Assembly (NCBI RefSeq): GCF_022530855.2
Contig: NZ_CP099567.1
Span: 186,001 to 250,000 of the forward strand
From: Candidatus Vondammii sp. HM_W22
GTDB lineage: Bacteria; Pseudomonadota; Gammaproteobacteria; Chromatiales; Chromatiaceae
Direction: 5' to 3'
Length of the DNA: 64,000 nt
This document shows, piece after piece, positions 50,126-58,082 of the stretch. A program made the position numbers and the translations under genes. Below the pieces are notes generated by a model, which worked only from the letters and a program-made list of their open reading frames with translations, did no database searches and was not told the origin of the DNA. The first letter of the stretch is position 1, and each line of letters starts with the position of its first letter.

Positions 50126-51904
50126 ATGACCATTTCAAGACGAGAATTCATAGGCCTGATGGGAATGGCGGGCATGGCAGGCATGCTGCCGGGATCTGCC
50201 TTCTCTGCAGCAAGAAAACCATCTGATTTATATGAAGTTCCCCGCTTTGGCAACGTCTGCCTCATGCATATGACCGACTGTCATGCGCAATTGAATCCGG
50301 TCTATTTTCGTGAGCCGAATGTCAACATGGGCATAGGTGGCGCTTACGGTAAGGCGCCTCATCTGGTCGGCGAAAATTTGCTGAAACACTTTGGTGTGGA
50401 GCAGGGTAGTATTGAAGCTCACGCCCTCAGTTATCTCAATTTTAACAATGCGGCCAATGAGTATGGCCGGGTTGGTGGGTTCTCTCACTTGGCCAATCTG
50501 GTCAAGCGTCTTCGGGCAGAACGTGGTGATGGCAACAGCCTGCTACTGGATGGCGGTGATACCTGGCAGGGTTCCGGCACCTCCTACTGGACCCGGGGCA
50601 AGGATATGGTCGGTGCCTGTAATCTGCTGGGAGTGGATGTGATGACCGGGCACTGGGAGTTCACCTATCAAGATAGCGAGATTATCGAGAATATTGGTGA
50701 ATTTAACGGTGAGTTTATAGCGCAGAATGTCAGTGTCACGGAAGACGCGCTGTTTGATTATAAATTCAGCGACTTTGACGGCTTTGATGAAGATGAGGGG
50801 CATGCATTCAAGCCTTACACCATGAAAGTTATCAACGGCACCAAGGTTGCCGTTATTGGCCAGGCATTTCCCTATACGCCAATCGCCAACCCCCAGCGCT
50901 TTATCCCCGACTGGACTTTCGGTATCCAGGACGAGCGCATGCAGGAGACGGTCGATGCCGTGCGTGGGCTTGAGAAGCCCGATGTGGTTGTCGTGCTGTC
51001 CCACAACGGAATGGATGTCGATCTGAAAATGGCCTCCCGCGTGAGCGGTGTCGATGTGATCTTTGGTGGGCATACCCATGATGGCATGCCGGCGCCCACG
51101 TTGGTGAAAAATAGGAGTGGCAAGACCCTGGTGACCAATGCCGGTTCCAACGGCAAATTCCTGGGTGTGATGGACCTGGATGTACGTAACGGAAAAGTGC
51201 AGGGTTATCAGTACCGTCTGGTACCCATATTCTCCAACCTGCTGGCTGCAGACAGTGAGATGCAGTTTTACATTGATAAGGTCAGAGCACCTTATAAAGA
51301 GAAGCTGGAAGAGAAGCTGGCTGTTGCCGAAGAGACCCTCTATCGGAGAGGTAACTTCAACGGCACTTTCGATCAGGTGATCTGCGATGCCCTGCGAAAA
51401 GTGGAAGATGCACAGATATCACTCTCCCCCGGCTTCCGCTGGGGCACCACCGTGCTGCCAGGTGAGGCCATTACAATGGGCAATGTGATGGACCAGACCT
51501 GCATCACCTATCCGGAGACCTATCGTCGCGAGATGAGTGGCGCCGATATCAAGGCGATTCTGGAAGATGTTTCCGACAACCTTTTCAATCAGGACCCCTA
51601 CTTCCAGCAGGGTGGTGATATGGTGCGCCTGGGTGGACTAGACTATGTCTGTGACCCGAATAAGCTCTTTGGCAAGCGCGTCACCAACATGACCCTGGAT
51701 GATGGCACCCTCATTGACGCGAGAAAGGGCTATACTGTGGCCGGTTGGGCAACCGTCGGCTCGAAATCTCCCGGCCGTCCGATCTGGGACGTGGTGGCTG
51801 ATTATCTGCGCGACAAGAAAACAGTCAAGATCGAAAAACTCAACACACCAACGCTGGTTGGCGTAAAGGGTAACCCCGGTATTTCCGGTTACTCCCAGGG
51901 ATAA
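50126..51904 (+). CDS. soxB: SoxB thiosulfohydrolase
   Basis: 592 residues. Tat signal SRREFIGLMGMAG; 5'-nucleotidase-family metallo-hydrolase domain with metal-site motifs MTDCHAQL, LLLDGGDTWQGSG, LSHNGMD and FGGHTHDGM, then a C-terminal domain. The dinuclear manganese enzyme releases sulfate from SoxY-S-sulfonate. Last gene of the cluster, 123 bases after soxZ and followed by a terminator. No soxCD nearby. Confidence 0.97.
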   Translation: MTISRREFIGLMGMAGMAGMLPGSAFSAARKPSDLYEVPRFGNVCLMHMTDCHAQLNPVYFREPNVNMGIGGAYGKAPHLVGENLLKHFGVEQGSIEAHALSYLNFNNAANEYGRVGGFSHLANLVKRLRAERGDGNSLLLDGGDTWQGSGTSYWTRGKDMVGACNLLGVDVMTGHWEFTYQDSEIIENIGEFNGEFIAQNVSVTEDALFDYKFSDFDGFDEDEGHAFKPYTMKVINGTKVAVIGQAFPYTPIANPQRFIPDWTFGIQDERMQETVDAVRGLEKPDVVVVLSHNGMDVDLKMASRVSGVDVIFGGHTHDGMPAPTLVKNRSGKTLVTNAGSNGKFLGVMDLDVRNGKVQGYQYRLVPIFSNLLAADSEMQFYIDKVRAPYKEKLEEKLAVAEETLYRRGNFNGTFDQVICDALRKVEDAQISLSPGFRWGTTVLPGEAITMGNVMDQTCITYPETYRREMSGADIKAILEDVSDNLFNQDPYFQQGGDMVRLGGLDYVCDPNKLFGKRVTNMTLDDGTLIDARKGYTVAGWATVGSKSPGRPIWDVVADYLRDKKTVKIEKLNTPTLVGVKGNPGISGYSQG

Positions 51905-51947
51905 GGTGTTCTCCTGCTTCTGAAGATGCCGTGAGGCACCTTTTTTT
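51904..51947 (+). terminator. Terminator of the sox operon
   Basis: A TGCC/GGCA stem around GTGA, optionally extended by GGTG/CACC, is followed directly by seven T. It ends the sox transcript before convergent folD. Confidence 0.75.
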
Positions 51948-51960
51948 CGTCTCTAATTAG

Positions 51961-52815
51961 TCAGCTGTCGTGAAGCTCTCTTGCCTGTAGTGTATTCTCC
52001 AGCAGGGTGGCAACCGTCATAGGTCCTACACCACCGGGTACCGGTGTGATCCAGCTGGCCCGCTTGCTGCAGCCTTCAAAATCCACATCACCGCAGAGTG
52101 AGCCATCCTCCAGACGGTTGATGCCCACATCGATAACCAATGCACCTTCCTTCACCCATTTACCCGGAACAAAGCGAGCCCGTCCCACTGCGGCGACGAT
52201 AATATCCGCATTGCGCACTTTCGCTTCCAAATCCTTGGTCCGGCTGTGGCAGACAGTGATCGTGCAGCGTGCTGCAAGTAGCTCCAGGGCCATGGGGCGA
52301 CCGACGATGTTGGATTGTCCGATAATGACGGCATCTAGGCCTTCCAGCTTGTGTCCTATCTTCTCCAGCATGGTCATCACACCCTTGGGGGTGCAGGGGC
52401 GCAGTATAGGCATGCGTAGCGTCAGCCTGCCGATATTATAAGGGTGGAACCCATCCACATCCTTGGTCGGCATGACGCGTTCGATTACCGCCTCTTCATC
52501 GATCTGTTCCGGCAGGGGAAGCTGCACCAGAATGCCGTCAACCTCTTCCCGCTCATTGAGCTGGTCGATCAGGCTCAGCAGCTCCTCCTGAGATGTCTTA
52601 ACCGGTAGTCTGTGCAACTCTGAGAGAAAGCCAGCCTCTTCGCACGAGCGTTGCTTGTTACGCACATAGACCTGTGAAGCGGGGTCTTCACCCACGAGAA
52701 CGACCACTAGGCCAGGGGGGCGCTGGTTTGCTTCCCGCATCTGATCTATTTTGGCTTTAATGTCTTTGCGTATGTCGGCGGCGATAGCTTTTCCGTCTAG
52801 AATTTGAGCACTCAT
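51961..52815 (-). CDS. folD: Methylene-tetrahydrofolate dehydrogenase/cyclohydrolase
   Basis: 284 residues, usual length. [14 protein letters not shown] with the catalytic Lys, [58 protein letters not shown] and [16 protein letters not shown]. Interconverts methylene-, methenyl- and formyl-THF. Divergent from the tRNA cluster. Confidence 0.97.
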   Translation of the reverse strand: MSAQILDGKAIAADIRKDIKAKIDQMREANQRPPGLVVVLVGEDPASQVYVRNKQRSCEEAGFLSELHRLPVKTSQEELLSLIDQLNEREEVDGILVQLPLPEQIDEEAVIERVMPTKDVDGFHPYNIGRLTLRMPILRPCTPKGVMTMLEKIGHKLEGLDAVIIGQSNIVGRPMALELLAARCTITVCHSRTKDLEAKVRNADIIVAAVGRARFVPGKWVKEGALVIDVGINRLEDGSLCGDVDFEGCSKRASWITPVPGGVGPMTVATLLENTLQARELHDS

Positions 52816-52912
52816 TTGCGCGATCCACTCGGGGTTTGGAGAATTTCGGAATGATACCCTGATTGGGTCGAATTATCACTGCAGCCGTCTGCTGCCGAGG
52901 ACGATTTTTTCG

Positions 52913-52941
52913 TTGACTCAGCTCCATTGTGTGCGTATTAT
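52913..52941 (+). promoter_or_regulatory. Strong sigma-70 promoter of the tRNA cluster
   Basis: TTGACT at 52913 and TATTAT at 52936 with the ideal 17-base spacer, about 35 bases before tRNA-Pro. A GC-rich region follows the -10, as at stringently controlled stable-RNA promoters. Confidence 0.82.
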
Positions 52942-52975
52942 ATCGGCCTCTTCGTCGTAAGGCGAGGCTGGGTGT

Positions 52976-53052
52976 CGGGGTATAGCGCAGTCTGGTAGCG
53001 CGCCTGCTTTGGGAGCAGGATGTCGGGAGTTCGAATCTCTCTACCCCGACCA
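52976..53052 (+). tRNA. tRNA-Pro (UGG)
   Basis: Cloverleaf complete: acceptor CGGGGTA/TACCCCG, anticodon loop TTTGGGA with UGG, T-arm GTTCGAATC, encoded CCA. First of four tRNA genes. Confidence 0.96.
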
Positions 53053-53066
53053 TTATTTTTCTATCT

Positions 53067-53143
53067 GCGCCCGTAGCTCATTTGGATAGAGCATCGGCCT
53101 TCTAAGCCGAGGGTAGCAGGTTCGAATCCTGCCGGGCGTGCCA
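53067..53143 (+). tRNA. tRNA-Arg (UCU)
   Basis: Anticodon stem TCGGC/GCCGA around CTTCTAA gives UCU; T-arm GTTCGAATC; encoded CCA. Acceptor ends in a G-U pair. 14 bases after tRNA-Pro. Confidence 0.95.
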
Positions 53144-53163
53144 TATTGCACAGGCAGTTCTAT

Positions 53164-53240
53164 GGTGGGTGTAGCTCAGTTGGTAGAGCCCTGGATTGTG
53201 ATTCCAGTCGTCGTGGGTTCGAGTCCCATCATCCACCCCA
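53164..53240 (+). tRNA. tRNA-His (GUG)
   Basis: Begins with the extra G-1 that pairs with the discriminator C, the His identity element. Anticodon GUG in CTGGATTGTGATTCCAG; encoded CCA. Confidence 0.95.
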
Positions 53241-53254
53241 TTTTGTAGTAATTT

Positions 53255-53330
53255 GGGCCATTAGCTCAGCTGGTAGAGCAGTGGACTCTTAATCCATTGG
53301 TCGAAGGTTCGAATCCTTCATGGCCCACCA
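53255..53330 (+). tRNA. tRNA-Lys (CUU)
   Basis: Acceptor GGGCCAT/ATGGCCC, anticodon loop CTCTTAA giving CUU, T-arm GTTCGAATC, encoded CCA. The following integrase gene faces this tRNA, so its 3' end is the likely attachment site of the element beyond. Confidence 0.95.
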
Positions 53331-53417
53331 ATTCAGCAGCATTATCAATGAGTTAACGTGATTTAAGAATGCGGAAATTGTGAATTACCAAAATAAATAT
53401 GATTTTCCCAAAACAAC

Positions 53418-54439
53418 TCATTTCGTTGGCTCAATATCGATGGGCTTTCTGTCGTAGACATGGACCATCCTGGGGTCTTTGTGGCCTCCAGCTCTCTGCT
53501 TGTCGCCCGGGGTGTCGGTGATCCCCTTGGCTTTTAGGTCGTGTATTGTGAACCGCTCTCCCTGCCATTTTTTCCGCATAAATCGACCCCAGGCTGTCTG
53601 TACCGTGGACTCTGATAGCCGGTCACCGCTGCGACCTTGAATCAAGTGTTTTCCGAATAGATTTGTCCTCAGAATTTTTGCCGCATCAACCGCAGATTTG
53701 AGCGCTGGGGACCACTGGGTAATGGCGTCCCTGCTGCCCTTCCGTCGGTGCAGATAGATGCCCTCGTCAAGCACGTCATCCCCGTCAGATCCAGCACCTC
53801 TGACAGTCTGGCGCGCAATAAATATGCTAGCTCCATAATTATCGGGAGATATCCAGACAGTTCGGATTTTGCGGCCTCGAACTCGGCATCAGTAACGTAG
53901 CGAGTACGTGCTCGCTCCTCGTTTCTCCTGACGCCCTTGGCCGGATTGATTGTGACTCCCCCCAGGTGCCGCTCAATTGCCCATGAGAATACTAAACTGA
54001 TATATGATTTTTCCCGGTTTCCACCGATGCATGCATCCTCTTTTTCTCGTTGATCTAAATATTTTCGTACAGTTGGAATAGTCCAATTTTTTAACGGGAT
54101 GTCTCCGAAGTGTCGCCCATCCTCCAGCATTTTTGAACAGATGCGACGATGATACCCACGGTAATCCTGTTGAGTCGATGCCGCTTTTTTTAGGAACATC
54201 AGGGAATCTTGATATTGTTTTGACAGCCAGCGGAATGTTTTTGTCCTTCCGCCAGCGGGGATAGTCATTTTTTCGTATACGGCCCATACTTGGGCGAGCG
54301 TCGCTTCTCCGCTGCACAATCGTTTTTCTGTTTGTTTCTGGGTCTCTGGATTGTATTCAACGAGCACATATCGCCCTTTTTTGAGATAAACATATTCTGG
54401 CAACTTCTGGTTTTTTCTTGATCGCGGGCGGGGAGCCAT
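53418..54439 (-). pseudogene. Phage-type tyrosine integrase, one-base frameshift
   Basis: From ATG 54439 the frame shows the DNA-binding N-terminus, KTFRWLSKQYQDS, VRKYLDQREKEDACIGGNREKSYISLVFSWAIERHL and the first catalytic Arg in LLRARLSEVLDLTG. It then loses one G near 53785 and runs out of frame. The next frame continues DEGIYLHRRKGSRDAITQW, FTIHDLKAKGITD, GHKDPRMVHVYDRK with the other catalytic His and the Tyr. Both parts are otherwise well preserved, so the lesion is recent (or a sequencing slip). Oriented towards tRNA-Lys. Confidence 0.88.
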
Positions 54440-54441
54440 AT

Positions 54442-54735
54442 CTAATTCTGGACAAATTCAATGTCTTCCGAGTGATTATCATCATTTCCGACACCCATCG
54501 CGGTATTCACAGCGTTAATTGTTGTACATACCGTACCACCAGCACCGTACAGCACAGGTATCCCCTGGGCGCGCAAATTTTTCTCTAGATCTGCTCTGCG
54601 TTTGCAGTTCATCCAGACCATCAGATCGGCTTCTGTGACTAATGCAGTGTTCAAAAAATCACCTTCTATTCTCTCTACAGCGCCAAGCTGGGCTGTGTTT
54701 GCCAGTTTGCGCAATTTTGGTTTAGCCAGATGCAT
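54442..54735 (-). CDS. DUF4224-like phage protein, upstream of integrase
   Basis: 97 residues, two bases upstream of the integrase. Residues about 34-60 (LVTEADLMVWMNCKRRADLEKNLRAQGIPVLYG) match the DUF4224 helix-turn-helix-like pattern found in small phage genes next to integrases; excisionase-like roles have been guessed. The start is not certain. Another 120 bases separate it from the coiled-coil gene. Confidence 0.55.
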   Translation of the reverse strand: MHLAKPKLRKLANTAQLGAVERIEGDFLNTALVTEADLMVWMNCKRRADLEKNLRAQGIPVLYGAGGTVCTTINAVNTAMGVGNDDNHSEDIEFVQN

Positions 54736-54859
54736 TCAGTTCGTACCGCCTCGATGCCGGAACATACGGAACCGAATTTCATCCTACATTTCTCCGCTTA
54801 TGTTCTTTGAATTACCGTTTGAATCCGATGTCTGGTGGGGAGCCATTGAACTGTTGCAA

Positions 54860-55955
54860 TTATTTTCCGCAATGAGCGATAGTGTTGTCGCATAACGCGC
54901 TCACCCCCAGCACGAATTCCACCACGCAATGCCTGATATCATCCGAGTCGAATTTAAGCTTTTCAGCCTCGGTTATTGCACTTGTCTCTAGTGTCCGAAC
55001 ATAAACAACCAGCTTCTTCTTATCCGGCCTCAGCACTTCTTCACACTCAGCTTTGGCTTTGGCGTCTGCCTCTTCCTGAATGTGTTGTTTCTCTGCGGCT
55101 TCTGCTGCTGCCTGATTGGCTTTTTCGGCCTGCTCAGTTGCTAGGCGCTCAGACTCCATCTTCGCCTTGTTGTCAGCTATAGCCTTCTTTTCAGCATCAA
55201 TACGACGCTGGTCTTCTTCCTGCTGTTGCCTGATTCTTTCCTGCTCTTCGGTAATTTTCCGATTCTCACCCGCAATGCGATCACGCTCGGCTTCGAGTTT
55301 TTTGCGTTCCTCTTTCAGTCTATCATCTTCATCTTTGCGACGTTCGTCTTCCTGCTCCGCATCAACGGCTTTGCTGTGCATATCAATAAAAATATCTGTA
55401 AGTTCGGCCTTTTTCTGGAATGACTCAGTCGTGAATTCTTGGTAAATTTCTTCTGTAACATCAAGTGACTCTACATCCCTGAAAAGATCTTTGATTACTG
55501 ATGCTGCCGACCCTTGTAATTTGTTCGCTCTATATATGTCGAAATTACTGCCTATCAGCGTTTGAATAGATTCTATGCGCAACTCTTCTTTACGCCTAGC
55601 CTCTTCCAGTATTACGGCTTGCTCTTCTTCCCACTTGGTCAAGGGTTGACGGATATCTTATTTTTAATGTGTCCAACCCATCCCGTAACGCTTTTCTACT
55701 TTCATCAAACTGCTTTAATACCTTTTTTTGCTCAGCGATTCTTTCTTTACCTGCGTTGTCCAGAAGTGTTTTGGACCGCGCCACCTTGTATGACATGGAT
55801 TTAAGTTGATCTCGCCCTAGGGCAGTGCTGATATCGAAGATATTTTCTCTTGCCTTTTTTTCAATTTTTTTGATCATATTTTCAACACCATCTTGGGTAA
55901 AAACATCAAGAATGTTGATCATATCAATTGCTATTAAAGCGGTTTCTGTAGACAT
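54860..55955 (-). pseudogene. Phage coiled-coil protein (DUF1351-like), frameshifted
   Basis: Start ATG 55955 overlaps the exonuclease stop by one base (TAATG). N-terminal part STETALIAIDMINILDVFTQDGVENMIKKIEKKAREN...RKALRDGLDTLK; the frame breaks near 55655 and continues in another with QPLTKWEEEQAVILEEARRKEELRIES, then a long Glu/Lys/Gln-rich coiled coil and a helical C-terminus. Total about 355 codons. In phages such proteins sit with exonuclease and annealing protein genes. Function unknown; broken as read. Confidence 0.7.
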
Positions 55956-56557
55956 TATTTTTTCCATAAAATAATCAGTATTTCGTCGCGTATCGCAATT
56001 ACTTCGTTGATTCCGAGTTCAAGCGCTTTATGCAGAACTGGATCAGCTTTCACTCGGTAAACAAATAGAGGTAGATCCGGATGGTATGAAACGTAATCAC
56101 ACCACACACGCCCTGCTATCCACATCTGCCCTTGAATCTGCGCAATGTTTTCAGAGTGAGGAACACTTTTGATAATGGTATTAACTTGAATTTCTGCTTT
56201 CCGGCATTTGATCTCCACCATGCCATCTGTGCCGATCAATCCATCAGGCGAACAGCCGTAAAGCTCTTTGTCATCAGTGATAAATCCAATCTGTTCCACA
56301 GAGAGGCCACGGGTCAGTTCATACAGTTCTCTCGCCTCGGCCTCCTGCTCTATGCCGCGCTCCATGTGCTCATTGCTGTATTGGTCAAGAATTTTTCCCG
56401 CATACATATCAGCGGCCAGCTTGGTGGCATAGGATTTACGCTGTTTTGATTCCTTGCCTGCTGACGTGACGATCTTGGAGAAATTAGAGGCGGTGGGAAT
56501 TCCCGCTCTCAGTGCGAACCATTCGGGGCTGGATTGTTCAACATTATGTGTAATCAT
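55955..56557 (-). CDS. YqaJ-type (lambda Exo-like) viral recombinase nuclease
   Basis: 200 residues: QSSPEWFALRAGIPTASNFSKIVT, ERGIEQEAEARELYE, the metal-binding core GCSPDGLIGTDGMVEIKCRKAE (GxD...EIK) and QIQGQMWIAGRVWCDYVSYHPDLP. This is a 5'-3' dsDNA exonuclease of phage recombination systems. ATGA overlap with the upstream fragment and one-base overlap with the next gene: a tight phage recombination operon. Confidence 0.9.
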   Translation of the reverse strand: MITHNVEQSSPEWFALRAGIPTASNFSKIVTSAGKESKQRKSYATKLAADMYAGKILDQYSNEHMERGIEQEAEARELYELTRGLSVEQIGFITDDKELYGCSPDGLIGTDGMVEIKCRKAEIQVNTIIKSVPHSENIAQIQGQMWIAGRVWCDYVSYHPDLPLFVYRVKADPVLHKALELGINEVIAIRDEILIILWKK

Positions 56558-56881
56558 GCCTGACTCTTCGTTGCAATAATCGCCAGCCGTTCATTGATTC
56601 GCTTCATGAGACTGCCGAATCTATGCGCTTCCAATTCATTGAAATGCTCGATCTTGGAATACTTCAGCCATGCCTCTTTATCCAAGTTGTTGTCATCGAT
56701 CAGAGCATTTATTTTCAGCGCCTGGTCTTCTGTGATGTATTTAGTTTCGCTTCCTGATCCATTACCATCGTCATCTACATTGCCCTCTGTTGATGCTATT
56801 CCGGTAACGGCCTCATAGGTCGCTATTTTCAAATATGTGATCGTTGATTTGATCTGCTGGATCGGGTTCTTACTGCCAGAC
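56554..56881 (-). pseudogene. C-terminal piece of a phage recombination-associated protein cut by IS3
   Basis: The frame enters from inside the IS3 end and becomes phage sequence at 56881: SKNPIQQIKSTITYLKIATYEAVTGIAS, an acidic Gly/Ser linker, then YITEDQALKINALIDDNNLDKEAWLKYSKIEHFNELEAHRFGSLMKRINERLAI. By its place before the exonuclease and this C-terminal pattern it is likely the end of an ERF- or RecT-like annealing protein. The N-terminal domain is absent. Confidence 0.6.
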
Positions 56882-56929
56882 TGACCTTCCCCCCATCTTA
56901 ATACCAAGACTTGGATGAGATAATTCATT

Positions 56930-57748
56930 CTAAGCGGCCCTATTCACAAAGGCCACAGGTGACAAATAATTTAATGCGCTATGAGGCCGCACGTGATTGT
57001 AGTGCTCTCGCCATTGATCAATTTCATGTCTAGCGTCATCAATGGACCTGAACCAATGCTGATTTAAGCATTCATTTCTGAATTTACCGTTTAAGCTTTC
57101 TACAAACGCATTCTGAGTAGGCTTACCTGGCTGAATAAAACCTAGCTTAACGCCACTTTCTTTTTGCCAGTAGAACATCGCCTTGCTAGTAAACTCAGTA
57201 CCGTTGTCGCAGATTATTTGATCCGGAGCGCTCCTTAGCTCAATCACCTGAGTTAAAAAACGAGCGACCTGGTGACCATTGATCGAGAAGTCAGAGAGCT
57301 GGCCAATAACTTCTCTTGAGTAATCATCAATCACATTAAATACTCGAAAGCGGCGACCATTAGCCAACTGATCACTGACAAAATCCATTGACCAGCGTAT
57401 ATTTTTACCAATGGGCATAATCGTTGGCATTCTTGGTCGTATTATCTTCTTGCGTTTTTTAGTCCTCACTTGAAGACCTTCTTCGTTATAGACTCGGTAG
57501 GTCCGCTTCTTGTTTTTCACAAGCCCCTCTCCTCTCAGGAGGCCATGTAAAAACAAATAACCATAACTCGGATGCTTTTTTGCCAGCTCAAGTAACCGTT
57601 TGCGTAGAGGCTCATCTTTTCCCCATTGAGTAACGTACCGAAAAGCGGTTCTACTTAAGCCTACTAATTGGCAAGCTCTACGCTCACTTAATTTGAACCG
57701 CGACTTAAGGTAGCTCACGATTTGTTTTCTATCAGCAGGCTTTACCAC
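56930..57748 (-). CDS. IS3-family transposase orfB
   Basis: 272 residues of the rve integrase fold. HTH_21 region (KHPSYGYLFLHGLL) and DDE residues in SMDFVSD, ICDNGTEF and NAFVESLNGKFR, then NHVRPHSALNYLSP. Intact, and read by programmed frameshift from orfA with a seven-base overlap. Confidence 0.93.
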   Translation of the reverse strand: MVKPADRKQIVSYLKSRFKLSERRACQLVGLSRTAFRYVTQWGKDEPLRKRLLELAKKHPSYGYLFLHGLLRGEGLVKNKKRTYRVYNEEGLQVRTKKRKKIIRPRMPTIMPIGKNIRWSMDFVSDQLANGRRFRVFNVIDDYSREVIGQLSDFSINGHQVARFLTQVIELRSAPDQIICDNGTEFTSKAMFYWQKESGVKLGFIQPGKPTQNAFVESLNGKFRNECLNQHWFRSIDDARHEIDQWREHYNHVRPHSALNYLSPVAFVNRAA

Positions 57749-58008
57749 TTTTTTGAGAGCACATCCTTCATCGCCTCAGCTTCAAGCATTTTCTCGGCAA
57801 GTAACTTCTTAAGCTTGTTATTTTCGCTTTCAAGCTCTTTGAGCCGTTTGGCTTCTGAGACATCCATCCCGGCGTATTTGCTTCGCCAGTTATAAAAGCA
57901 CCCGGTTGAAATGCCGAACTGACGACAAATGTCATCAACTTTTACCCCTGACTCATGCTGCTTGATGGCACCAATAATTTGCTCTTCTCTGTAACGCTTC
58001 TTCTTCAT
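57742..58008 (-). CDS. IS3-family transposase orfA
   Basis: 88 residues: HTH (REEQIIGAIKQHESGVKVDDICRQFGISTGCFYNWRSKYAGMD) and a leucine-zipper-like tail (LKELESENNKLKKLLAEK). Binds the ends of the element. Intact; the only complete transposon in the window. Confidence 0.93.
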   Translation of the reverse strand: MKKKRYREEQIIGAIKQHESGVKVDDICRQFGISTGCFYNWRSKYAGMDVSEAKRLKELESENNKLKKLLAEKMLEAEAMKDVLSKKW

Positions 58009-58082
58009 CTTGAGATCTCCTAATACACAGACTAATTGGAAATCTCATCCTTGTCATGGCTCTATTTCTGGGGGAAAGGTCA

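Larger units (their letters stand above)
56882..58082 (-). mobile_element. Complete IS3-family element
   Basis: 1201 bases bounded by inverted repeats starting TGACCTT: left end 56882 and right end 58082 share TGACCTT(C/T)CCCCCA and GGATGAGAT in register. It holds overlapping orfA and orfB. The three flanking bases differ on the two sides (GAC left, AGC right), so there is no target duplication; the element now joins a phage remnant to a Tn3 remnant. Confidence 0.85.

Noticed and set aside
52976-53330. Regularly spaced similar segments that might suggest a repeat array
   Set aside because: They are four tRNA genes sharing D- and T-arm sequence; no CRISPR array was found anywhere in the window.
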